Part shown: in pieces, positions 54,614 to 62,825 of the stretch | Layout: each line of letters starts with the position of its first letter | Position numbering within the stretch: position 1 is the stretch's first letter | From: Chitinophaga sp. CF118 | GTDB taxonomy: Bacteria > Bacteroidota > Bacteroidia > Chitinophagales > Chitinophagaceae | Reading direction: 5' to 3' | Length of the DNA stretch: 64,000 bases | NCBI RefSeq assembly: GCF_900112615.1 | Contig: NZ_FOMK01000006.1 | Span: 124,001 to 188,000, forward strand | The notes under the pieces: generated by a model | What the model saw: only the letters and a program-made list of their open reading frames with translations | The model's database searches: none | Told to the model about the DNA's origin: nothing | Position numbers and translations under genes: made by a program

Positions 54614-55957
54614 TTATCTTTTTATCTGTACTTTAACAACAGATGCAATGGCATCCGGTGCTTTTGCCGGTAACTGAATAGTTGAGCCTTCCGTTTTTAA
54701 CTTACTTCCACCTGCCAGCAATTGCGCTGATACAATTGACTGCTTCATTTCCGGAATCACCAGTTTGCCATCCTGTGGCCAGTTGAACACAAAAAGATAC
54801 AGGAAATCGCCCTTCTGAGTAGTACGGCCCCATGCAGGTTGTGGCAGGGTAGTGGCATGTGTAGCGTAGATTGCCTCTCCGTTCACCTTCATCCAGCTGC
54901 CAATAGTTTTCAGACTGTTGATGCTTTGCTCAGGGAAGGTACCGTCTGCTTTAGGACCAATATTTAACAGGTAGTTACCACCTTTAGAGGCAATATCGAT
55001 GAGGTTGCGGATCAGCGTTTCGTTGCTCTTCCATTTATCATCCCAGCTTTTAAAACCCCATGTACCATTCATAGTCATGCATGTTTCCCAGTCTGATCCA
55101 TCCAGTTCACCTGCTTTGGGAATCTTTTGTTCTGGTGTTTTGGTATCTCCAGGGAAGTTGGGACGTTTTAAGCGATCATTTGTAATGATGTTTGGCTGCA
55201 ATTTTAATAATGCATTTAATTTCTGTGCAGCATCATCTGTCATATTGGTAGGTGTATCCCACCACAGTACCGCAACATCACCATAGTTGCTCAACAGTTC
55301 TTTCACCTGTGGTACAGCTACACGATCTATATATTGTGCAAAGGTTGCTGTTTCCTGTGCAGGGTCCCAATGGCCATCATGATCTTTGGTGTAAGCATCA
55401 ATTTTTGCGCTATCAGGATTGAGCCATCCTTCTGATGTTACCTTCCTGTTCACCGCTCCACCTGGATTGTTCCAGTCTTGTGCCTGCGAATAATAGAAAC
55501 CGAGTTTCATATTATATTTTTTGCAGGCGGCCACCAGTGGTTGCAGGAGATCTTTACCATAAGGTGTTGCGTTTACCACGTTCCATTTGCTGGCTTTGGT
55601 ATTAAAGAGAGCAAACCCATCGTGATGTTTTGCGGTAATCACAATGTATTTCATCCCTGCATCTTTGGCCATGCGCACCCATTCATCTGCATTGTATTTT
55701 ACGGGGTTGAACTGTTTTGCTACCTGCTGGTAGGCTGCTACAGGAATTTTTCCCCTGTTCATAATCCATTCGCCTGCCTTGTTTATTTCATGGCCATCAT
55801 ACACGCCAGCCAGCTGTGCGTATACGCCCCAATGAATAAACATGCCGAAACGGGCTTCCCGCCACCATTGCATACGCTGGTCACGGGTAATGTCTTGTGC
55901 AGAAAGTGTTTGCAGACTGCAAAGACATGCAAATAAAATAAGCGTTAATTTTTTCAT
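54614..55957 (-). CDS. Alpha-L-fucosidase, GH29 (PUL 3 region)
   Basis: A 447-residue secreted retaining alpha-L-fucosidase (signal peptide cleaved after 'LQTLSA'). The GH29 pieces are 'FGMFIHWGVYAQLAG', 'TAKHHDGFALFNTK' and the nucleophile motif 'VLWWDTPTNM' with Asp234. It is only distantly similar to the first GH29 in this window, and the nucleophile surroundings differ (WWDTP versus WFDGN), so specificity probably differs too. It diverges from susC 3 across a 453-base regulatory region. A LacI-type palindrome lies 47 bases upstream of its start. Confidence 0.94.
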   Translation of the reverse strand: MKKLTLILFACLCSLQTLSAQDITRDQRMQWWREARFGMFIHWGVYAQLAGVYDGHEINKAGEWIMNRGKIPVAAYQQVAKQFNPVKYNADEWVRMAKDAGMKYIVITAKHHDGFALFNTKASKWNVVNATPYGKDLLQPLVAACKKYNMKLGFYYSQAQDWNNPGGAVNRKVTSEGWLNPDSAKIDAYTKDHDGHWDPAQETATFAQYIDRVAVPQVKELLSNYGDVAVLWWDTPTNMTDDAAQKLNALLKLQPNIITNDRLKRPNFPGDTKTPEQKIPKAGELDGSDWETCMTMNGTWGFKSWDDKWKSNETLIRNLIDIASKGGNYLLNIGPKADGTFPEQSINSLKTIGSWMKVNGEAIYATHATTLPQPAWGRTTQKGDFLYLFVFNWPQDGKLVIPEMKQSIVSAQLLAGGSKLKTEGSTIQLPAKAPDAIASVVKVQIKR

Positions 55958-56003
55958 ATCGTGGATATTTTGGGTTACGAAAGGGCAATTTAATAATTTA
56001 ATT

Positions 56004-56015
56004 GCAATCGATTGT
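56004..56015. promoter_or_regulatory. LacI-type operator-like site near the GH29 gene
   Basis: GCAATCGATTGT: the inner ten bases (56005-56014) are a perfect palindrome with central CG. It is 47 bases upstream of the minus-strand fucosidase start codon. It is more degenerate than the two sites in the tandem repeat. Confidence 0.35.
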
Positions 56016-56133
56016 TTTTTCGTTATTTTTGTTTGAAGAAATAATACCCAAAATTCCGCGTATTTATATCAACTAAAACCTAATCCACGTATGGTATCAT
56101 CATTTAATAAGACTATTGATATTGTGACCTAAT

Positions 56134-56149
56134 ATGCAAACGTTTGCAT
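56134..56149. promoter_or_regulatory. LacI-type operator, repeat copy 1
   Basis: ATGCAAACGTTTGCAT is a perfect 16-bp palindrome with the central CG typical of LacI/GalR-family operators. Confidence 0.6.
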
Positions 56150-56175
56150 TCTTTCACTGGAATGCTGTTGTAGCA

Positions 56176-56193
56176 TACCGGCGCAAGCCGGTA
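56176..56193 (+). other. GNRA-tetraloop hairpin, repeat copy 1
   Basis: TACCGGC-GCAA-GCCGGTA forms a 7-bp perfect stem closed by a GCAA (GNRA) tetraloop; fully conserved in copy 2 while flanking bases vary. Confidence 0.55.
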
Positions 56194-56316
56194 CAGGTCT
56201 CTTATTGTCCGAACTTTAATAAAACGTTATATAATTCCACGTATCTAAATCAACTAAAATCTGTTCCACTTATGCCACCATCATTTAATAAGATTGTTAA
56301 AATTATGACCTAATAC

Positions 56317-56328
56317 GCAAACGTTTGC
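56317..56328. promoter_or_regulatory. LacI-type operator, repeat copy 2
   Basis: GCAAACGTTTGC, perfect 12-bp palindrome, 82 bases before the susC 3 start codon, 181 bases from the copy 1 site. Confidence 0.6.
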
Positions 56329-56357
56329 ATTCCTGTCTCTTGGAATGCTGTTTAACA

Positions 56358-56375
56358 TACCGGCGCAAGCCGGTA
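56358..56375 (+). other. GNRA-tetraloop hairpin, repeat copy 2
   Basis: The same 18 bases as in copy 1 (7-bp stem, GCAA loop), 35 bases before the susC start codon and therefore in its untranslated leader. Confidence 0.55.
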
Positions 56376-56410
56376 CAGATCCCTTATTGTCCACACTTAA
56401 ATGAAACGTT

Positions 56411-59400
56411 ATGATTAACTATTACCCCCAATGCCGGCGCTATGCCCGGCACTTCCTATTTGTCGTGATACCGTTAGCCTTATTTTCTACGGCTGTAGCA
56501 AACGGATCACCCTATACTACTGCTATGTTTTTTCAGCAGGACAGTATACAACCTCAACTGATTACAGGTCGCGTTACTGATGGTACTGAACAACCATTGC
56601 CGGGCGTAAGCGTGTCATTAAAAGGCCACTCGTCCGGAACTGTTACTAATGCCAGCGGACATTATTCCCTGCGACTAAATACTTCGCGTGGTACCCTGGT
56701 ATTTTCATTTATCGGAAATGAGAAAAAAGAAGTGGCCTTTACCGGTCCCGGAATTATTAATGTTCAACTGGAATTCAGTCAGAAATCGTTGGGAGAAGTT
56801 GTGGTAGTGGGATATGGAACGCAGAAAAAAGTAAACCTTGTGGGGGCGGTTTCGGCTGTTAAAATAGATGAAAAAATATCCGGCCGTGCATTGCCTAATG
56901 CATCCTCGGCACTGTCCGGTCTTGTTCCTGGTTTAGCCGTGACACAATCTTCCGGTATGGCAGGTAATAATGCTTCCAGTTTGCTTATCCGCGGACTGGG
57001 TACGGTTAATAACAGCAGTCCGCTTGTAGTGGTAGATGGAATGCCCGATGTAGATATCAATCGTATCAATATGAATGATATTGAGAGTATCTCTGTATTG
57101 AAAGATGCTACGTCTGCTTCCGTATACGGTTCGAGAGCTGCTAACGGAGTAATACTTATCACTACAAAATCAGGGAAGGGACAGAAAAGATCAAGCATAA
57201 ATTTCAGCGCTTCTACTGCTCTAGAAGTACCTACGAAATCTTATGAATTTATGGCGGACTATGCCCGGGCGCTTACCCTGCACCAGCGTGCTGCTTCGGT
57301 GAATACGCTTCATTCAAATTATCTCTTTAAAGATGGAACTATCGATCAGTGGATGGCGATGGGAATGGTGGATCCTTTAGGTTATCCCAATACTGACTGG
57401 TGGGATGTTATAATGCGCAATGGAGAAATCCGTAATTATAATCTTTCTGCATCCGGCGGGAGTGAGAACGCTAATTTTTTTATTTCACTGGGGATGATGG
57501 ATGAAAAAGGATTACAGATAAATAATGACTATAAGCGTTATAATGCCCGCTTTAATTATGATAATAAGCTCCGGAAAAATATGAACGCAGGGCTGAAATT
57601 CAATGGTAACTGGTCTAAATATGTATATGCACTGGCAGATGGTTATACAGATGACGATGCCACTAATACAGCTGGTTTTGACATGCAGTATGCTATTGCC
57701 GGTATCACGCCATACGATCCCGCAACAGGATTTTATGGCGGTGTAATGGCCTATAACGAAGATCCGCAGGCATACAATCCCTACACTGTTTATATGAACT
57801 CACTCAACAGACAAAACAGGCAGGAAGCAACAGCCGCTGTTTACTGGGACTGGCAGCCGGTGAAGGGATTAACAGGCCGTGTTGATTATACATTGAATTA
57901 CTATAATCAGTTCCGCTGGAATGCGAATACTCCTAACCGCTCTTACAATTTCCAGACGAATACTTATGGTAGTCGTGTATACGTTGGTGATAATGCAGGT
58001 GTGGGTAACTACACGAATACAGGATATAAAACAATGCTGAACGGAAGGCTGAATTATCATAAAGCTATCGGGAAAAATCATGACATCAACATTGTTGCCG
58101 TTTATAGTGAAGAGTATTGGTACGACCGCTACCAGGGTGCTTCCCGGAATGACCGGCTTTCTTCCACCCTTCATGAAATAGATGCATCATTAACCAATAT
58201 ACAAAGTGCAGGAGGTAATTCAGGTACAGAAGGTCTCCAATCATATATCGGCCGTATTAACTATACTGCTTTTGACAAATACCTGTTTGAAGCCAATTTC
58301 CGTTATGATGGTTCTTCTAAATTTCTTCCTGGCAGTCAGTTTGGGTTCTTCCCCTCCGTAGCACTGGGATGGCGTTTTACAGAAGAACAATTTATTAATG
58401 CTTTTACAAAACGAGTTTTAAGCAATGGTAAATTCCGCATTTCCTATGGAGGTTTGGGAAATAACAGTGGTGTAGGCAGATTTGAGCAACAGTCAACACT
58501 TGCTGCCAGTAACTATATGATGGAAGAAGATATTGTTAAAGGATTGGTGAACAGAAAGATGGTGAACAAGAACTTGTCGTGGGAGTCTACTTCTATATTG
58601 AACATTGGTCTTGAGCTTGGGTTCTTCAATAATCACCTGACTACAGAATTTGATTACTACAATCGTTTAACAACAGGTATGAACAGACCTTCGGATATGT
58701 CTAACCTGCTTTCAGGAGCATATGATGCTCCACGGGAAAACATCGGTAATCTCCGTAACCGTGGTGTGGAAGCAAACATTACATGGTCTGACAAAATAAG
58801 AGACTTTAGTTATGGGATTAACCTGAATGCATCTTATAATGCAACAACACTGGAAAAATGGAATGAGTTCCTGGGAAGAGGCTGGGTATTCCTGGATATG
58901 CCATATCACTTCCTTTATACTTATGAAGATGCCGGTATTGCACAAACCTGGCAGGATGTATATAACGCCACACCACAGGGAGCATCTCCCGGAGATATTC
59001 TTCGTAAGGATCTCAATGGTGACGGTCGTATTGATGGTAATGATATGAAAGCATATCCGAGAGTGCAGCGGGACCGGCCAACTACCATTTTTGCGCTGAA
59101 TACAAGTATGTCGTGGAAAGGGATCGATATCGCTTTCCTGATTCAGGGAGCAACAGGCCGTAAAGATTACTGGATCAATAATTACAACAACGTCAATTTC
59201 GGCTCTCAACGTTATGCTTCTACATGGGGGCATTGGAATAACCCATGGTCTTTAGAAAACCGTGACGGCGAATGGCCACGTTTAGGCGGGAGTAATAATC
59301 GCGTGGAAACTACCTATTGGCTGGATGATATGAGTTTCATCCGGTTTAAAAATATTCAGCTTGGATATACAATTCCCAGTAGGATATTGAAAAGAGTTGG

Positions 59401-59548
59401 TGTGAATAGTTTCCGGATTTACTGCTCTACCGAAAACATTGCAACAATCACTTCTTTCCGTGGTCTTGATCCGGAAATTACAGGCAATAAGAGTAATGCG
59501 TATCCCTTAAATAAATCCTATTCTCTAGGTATTAACATGAGTTTATAA
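56411..59548 (+). CDS. SusC/RagA TonB-dependent outer membrane transporter (PUL 3)
   Basis: A 1045-residue SusC-family transporter. A signal peptide (hydrophobic residues about 14-30) precedes a carboxypeptidase-D regulatory-like domain (about 52-125, 'GRVTDGTEQPLPGVSVSL') and the plug with 'SVLKDATSASVYGSRAANG'. The barrel ends 'LGINMSL'. No STN domain. It imports fragments of the PUL 3 glycan with the SusD that follows after 12 bases. Transcription is probably controlled through the duplicated leader with LacI-type palindromes rather than by an AraC protein as in PULs 1 and 2. Confidence 0.95.
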   Translation: MINYYPQCRRYARHFLFVVIPLALFSTAVANGSPYTTAMFFQQDSIQPQLITGRVTDGTEQPLPGVSVSLKGHSSGTVTNASGHYSLRLNTSRGTLVFSFIGNEKKEVAFTGPGIINVQLEFSQKSLGEVVVVGYGTQKKVNLVGAVSAVKIDEKISGRALPNASSALSGLVPGLAVTQSSGMAGNNASSLLIRGLGTVNNSSPLVVVDGMPDVDINRINMNDIESISVLKDATSASVYGSRAANGVILITTKSGKGQKRSSINFSASTALEVPTKSYEFMADYARALTLHQRAASVNTLHSNYLFKDGTIDQWMAMGMVDPLGYPNTDWWDVIMRNGEIRNYNLSASGGSENANFFISLGMMDEKGLQINNDYKRYNARFNYDNKLRKNMNAGLKFNGNWSKYVYALADGYTDDDATNTAGFDMQYAIAGITPYDPATGFYGGVMAYNEDPQAYNPYTVYMNSLNRQNRQEATAAVYWDWQPVKGLTGRVDYTLNYYNQFRWNANTPNRSYNFQTNTYGSRVYVGDNAGVGNYTNTGYKTMLNGRLNYHKAIGKNHDINIVAVYSEEYWYDRYQGASRNDRLSSTLHEIDASLTNIQSAGGNSGTEGLQSYIGRINYTAFDKYLFEANFRYDGSSKFLPGSQFGFFPSVALGWRFTEEQFINAFTKRVLSNGKFRISYGGLGNNSGVGRFEQQSTLAASNYMMEEDIVKGLVNRKMVNKNLSWESTSILNIGLELGFFNNHLTTEFDYYNRLTTGMNRPSDMSNLLSGAYDAPRENIGNLRNRGVEANITWSDKIRDFSYGINLNASYNATTLEKWNEFLGRGWVFLDMPYHFLYTYEDAGIAQTWQDVYNATPQGASPGDILRKDLNGDGRIDGNDMKAYPRVQRDRPTTIFALNTSMSWKGIDIAFLIQGATGRKDYWINNYNNVNFGSQRYASTWGHWNNPWSLENRDGEWPRLGGSNNRVETTYWLDDMSFIRFKNIQLGYTIPSRILKRVGVNSFRIYCSTENIATITSFRGLDPEITGNKSNAYPLNKSYSLGINMSL

Positions 59549-59560
59549 ACTGCTGTAATC

Positions 59561-61393
59561 ATGAAAACAACAATTGCAAAAATATATTTCATATGCATGG
59601 CTGTTTTTACAAGTTCATGTGTAAAAGATTTGCTGAAACAGCAACCCACTACAGAGCTGGAGTCTATATATTTCTGGAAAACGGATGCAGACGCCACTTA
59701 TGCAATGATGGGTGCTTATGCAGATGTACGGCCTCTTTTTGACCGCGATTATTATTTTGACGGACAGGGAGAGTATATAAGAACCCGTGGCACAAGTACT
59801 ACCAGTGGTAATTTGCAAAGAGGGGATGCCTATAATGGAGGTGATTATAATCCATCGGGCTATGGTGATAATTTCGATAAAATGTACGAGAATCTGTATG
59901 GAGGAGTTAACCGTACCAACTATGTGATAGAAAACGTAACAAAAAAATTGCTCCCCTTTGCCAGTGCCACTTCTATTCCTGAGCTGGAAAGGATTATCGG
60001 AGAGGCGCGTTTTCTCCGTGGGATGGTTTATTTCCGGCTGATTTCCATGTGGGGAGATGTACCTTATATCGGCCATATCATATATGATAATGCAGAAGTA
60101 ATGACACTTGCCCGCATGCCCATTGCTCAGGTAAAGGATTCTATTTTAGCTGATTTTACATATGCCTTTGAGAAACTGCCAGTCAAAAGTGCTGAGCCAG
60201 GGCGTGCATCTAAAGCAGCTGCTCTGGCTTTCCGTGGTAAGTTACAGTTATACTGGGCCTGTTGGAATCAATTTGGCTGGCCGGAGCTGGATAAATTTGT
60301 ACCAGACGGAGGCGCTGCAGTTACTGCTTATAAAGCCGCCGCTGAAGATTTTGGCAAGGTGATCAACGATTATGGTCTGGTGCTTTTCCGGAACGGAGAA
60401 CCTGGTGAATGCGATGTATTAGGCAAAGCACAGAAACTACCAAACTACTACTATCTGTTTACCCCAGTAGCAAACAATGACCCGGAAATGATAATGGCGT
60501 TTACGCATGGGGGTACGGGTAGCAGTCAGGGAGAAGAGCTGATGCGGGATGTGGCTGGTCGTTCTCATGAAGGATCACAATGCTGGGTAACTCCGCGTTA
60601 CGAAATTGCGGACAGATATCAATCGATCATTACAGGCGATTTTGCGCCTAAATTGATCCCGATGGATCCTGCTAAAGACGGTGCCCGGACGACACTTAAT
60701 TCAGCTGTAAATCCCCAAAGTTATGCTAACCGGGATTACAGAATGAAATCTTCCATTATGTGGGATTATGAAATGAGTGTAGGAATGATTTCCCTGAAAT
60801 CCACTGGCTTTTTACCGTTTATTTATAAAACATGGAATCAGCCTGTTACTATCAATGGTGTAAATTATGTTACCTATAATACTGATGGCTGTAATTCCGG
60901 TTATGTGTTGCGTAAATTTCTACGCAACTATGCGGGACAGGGGCGTAGCGATGGTAATTACAATTACCCGGTGATGCGACTGGCAGATGTATACCTGATG
61001 TATGCAGAGGCTACAAATGCCGTTAATGGTCCGCAGGCCGATGCTATTTCACTGGTAAATATGATTCGTCATCGTGGCAACCTGCCACCATTAAATGCCA
61101 GTAAAACAGCCAGTAAAGAAGTATTCTTTAATGCCATTGAACAGGAGCGTATTGTTGAATTGTTCGGGGAAGGACAGCGCTCATTTGATCTTCGTCGCTG
61201 GAGAGCCCTGGAAAGAGTATGGAATCCTCCCTATGGAAATGGTATATGGCGTATAGATACCTATGGCGCACAGATGTCCCGCTATTTTCAGAATTCGTCC
61301 GAAAGGGAATATCAACAATGTTACATTTTCAGAATCCCACCAGAGGAACGTAACCGCAATCCTAAGCTGACTCAGAATACTCCCTGGTTATAA
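59561..61393 (+). CDS. SusD/RagB surface glycan-binding lipoprotein (PUL 3)
   Basis: A 610-residue SusD-family lipoprotein (lipobox ending at Cys20, 'VFTSSC'). SusD features include 'GEARFLRGMVYFRLISMWGD' and 'ERIVELFGEGQRSFDLRRWR'. It partners the upstream SusC. Two short lipoproteins and an alginate-lyase-family enzyme follow in the same direction with small gaps, so this is a single operon. Confidence 0.95.
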   Translation: MKTTIAKIYFICMAVFTSSCVKDLLKQQPTTELESIYFWKTDADATYAMMGAYADVRPLFDRDYYFDGQGEYIRTRGTSTTSGNLQRGDAYNGGDYNPSGYGDNFDKMYENLYGGVNRTNYVIENVTKKLLPFASATSIPELERIIGEARFLRGMVYFRLISMWGDVPYIGHIIYDNAEVMTLARMPIAQVKDSILADFTYAFEKLPVKSAEPGRASKAAALAFRGKLQLYWACWNQFGWPELDKFVPDGGAAVTAYKAAAEDFGKVINDYGLVLFRNGEPGECDVLGKAQKLPNYYYLFTPVANNDPEMIMAFTHGGTGSSQGEELMRDVAGRSHEGSQCWVTPRYEIADRYQSIITGDFAPKLIPMDPAKDGARTTLNSAVNPQSYANRDYRMKSSIMWDYEMSVGMISLKSTGFLPFIYKTWNQPVTINGVNYVTYNTDGCNSGYVLRKFLRNYAGQGRSDGNYNYPVMRLADVYLMYAEATNAVNGPQADAISLVNMIRHRGNLPPLNASKTASKEVFFNAIEQERIVELFGEGQRSFDLRRWRALERVWNPPYGNGIWRIDTYGAQMSRYFQNSSEREYQQCYIFRIPPEERNRNPKLTQNTPWL

Positions 61394-61418
61394 TTACAAA
61401 CTATTAAATACTTAAGTG

Positions 61419-61814
61419 ATGAAAACATATTTCAAAATAATCATTGTATTGCTGCTTACTGCTTTGGGCTGTACCAAAGATGTTCCTGTAGATGAAGATG
61501 GATTGCTAGTCACATCCCGTGCAGAATGTTATGTAAGTAATTTTGAATTACTGGGAGTTGATTTTCAGACGGTGAGAACTAAAAATGCGGTGATTGATAC
61601 AGTAGCATGTACCATCAATGTAGTTGTATTTTATGGTACTGATCTTAAGAATCTTTATCCTCAGTTTACACTGGTAACAGATGCAAAACTGGATCCGAAG
61701 ATAACCGGGAAAGTTGACTTTTCCGATTTGGCAAATCCAAGATCATATACAGTGATCTCCGGTAACCGGAAAGTAAGGAAGACGTATAAGATTTTAATTA
61801 CAGTACAGTCCTAG
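61419..61814 (+). CDS. Small lipoprotein, DUF5018-like
   Basis: A 131-residue lipoprotein (lipobox ending at Cys18, 'LTALGC'). One beta domain of the type found in DUF5018 proteins ('VVVFYGTDLKNLYPQFTLVT', 'SYTVISGNRKVRKTYKILI') makes up the rest. Start at the ATG at 61419; the GTG just before it is less likely. It lies between susD and a second lipoprotein and is probably a surface accessory of PUL 3. A binding role is inferred from position only. Confidence 0.65.
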   Translation: MKTYFKIIIVLLLTALGCTKDVPVDEDGLLVTSRAECYVSNFELLGVDFQTVRTKNAVIDTVACTINVVVFYGTDLKNLYPQFTLVTDAKLDPKITGKVDFSDLANPRSYTVISGNRKVRKTYKILITVQS

Positions 61815-61839
61815 TAGTATTCACATTAAAACCCAGATC

Positions 61840-62817
61840 ATGCGTAATAAATATTTCTGTTATACATTGTTACTCCTTTTTGTAATAGGATGTAAGGATG
61901 ATAAATATACTGTTCCTGTTCCCAAAGATGCACTACAGAATGATTGTATTAAAAGAACACTGGGACCAAATCTGGCAGGATCGAATATTGAGTTTGCTTA
62001 TGCAATGGCATTACCCGCCAGTAAAGGAAAGATTGTATCCGCACAGGTGGAGGCTTCTATTGCAGGTGCGGCAGCTACTTATCTTGAGAATAAATCATAC
62101 TATACAAATGGCAGTGGGGTGGATGTTGGTGTACCTATAGGTGATCCTTCTGTTAATGAAGCGGCTTTCACCAGGGTAACATTCACTAAAGATACAAACG
62201 CTGTTACACTCCGTTATTATTATAGTATTCCGCAAGAGGCCCGTGGTAAGTCTGTTAAATTTACGTTCTCGGTAAAAAGCAGTAATGGAGAATCCGTATC
62301 TTATGCTATGGGGCCCTATGTGATCTCCAAAATGGATATGGTGCTGGATCTGCCTGTAAAGAATGCAGATTCCTGTTTTATTTCGATAGCGGATATGGCT
62401 GTTTATAATGCCGCTGATGCAGCTGCCAAAGCGGATAAGATAGACCTGGTGTATCTCTATCGTTCTATTCCCAATATCTCATTTGGTCACGCACTTGTAT
62501 CACCCGGAGCAGATCCTGTATATCTTCCGGATGTTGTATTGCCACCCAATGCTAACAGGGTAACGAAGGTCAGTAAGGTATGGAACCTGAGAGATTTTAA
62601 TCTCGCCCGTCTGCAATACGGGATCTATATTGATGACCTTGATTTTCAACAACTGGATATTTCCAATGCACCTGGTTATGCAGTTAATTTTAAGGCTGAA
62701 GCGGGAGCATGGGTGGAAACTACTGATGGAAAATACAGGGCGTATATTTATATAAATAAAGCTGATAATGCTAAAAAGAGTGCTGTAATCAGCATGAAAC
62801 GATATACACTTAAATAA
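61840..62817 (+). CDS. Surface lipoprotein of PUL 3, DUF4466-like
   Basis: A 325-residue lipoprotein (lipobox ending at Cys18, 'FVIGC'). The N-terminal 'CIKRTLGPNLAGSNIEFAYA' and the following 'YYYSIPQEARGKSVKFTFS' are of the kind seen in DUF4466 proteins that sit between susD and lyase genes. The family call is by memory of pattern and only moderate. It is likely a second surface glycan-binding protein, 25 bases after the small lipoprotein and 8 bases before the lyase. Confidence 0.65.
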   Translation: MRNKYFCYTLLLLFVIGCKDDKYTVPVPKDALQNDCIKRTLGPNLAGSNIEFAYAMALPASKGKIVSAQVEASIAGAAATYLENKSYYTNGSGVDVGVPIGDPSVNEAAFTRVTFTKDTNAVTLRYYYSIPQEARGKSVKFTFSVKSSNGESVSYAMGPYVISKMDMVLDLPVKNADSCFISIADMAVYNAADAAAKADKIDLVYLYRSIPNISFGHALVSPGADPVYLPDVVLPPNANRVTKVSKVWNLRDFNLARLQYGIYIDDLDFQQLDISNAPGYAVNFKAEAGAWVETTDGKYRAYIYINKADNAKKSAVISMKRYTLK

Positions 62818-62825
62818 ATGTTGTT

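Larger units (their letters stand above)
55958..56410. other. 453-bp divergent regulatory region between GH29 and susC 3
   Basis: It contains one LacI-like palindrome near the fucosidase (56004-56015), then a two-copy tandem repeat of about 181 bases (56053-56414) reaching the susC start codon. Each copy holds a short open frame, a LacI-type palindrome and a GCAA-loop hairpin. Confidence 0.75.
56053..56414. repeat. Tandem duplication (two copies, about 181 bp) of the susC 3 leader
   Basis: 56053-56233 and 56234-56414 align without large gaps; common landmarks are all offset by 181-182 bases (ATTCC start, short ATG frame, operator palindrome, tetraloop hairpin, AAACGTTAT end). The susC start codon at the end of copy 2 corresponds to ATA in copy 1. 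Identity is high by eye, estimated near 80 percent, not computed. Confidence 0.85.

Noticed and set aside
56053..56414. CRISPR array or insertion sequence ends
   Set aside because: Only two copies of a 181-base unit, no short spacers, no transposase and no terminal inverted repeats; it is a leader duplication.
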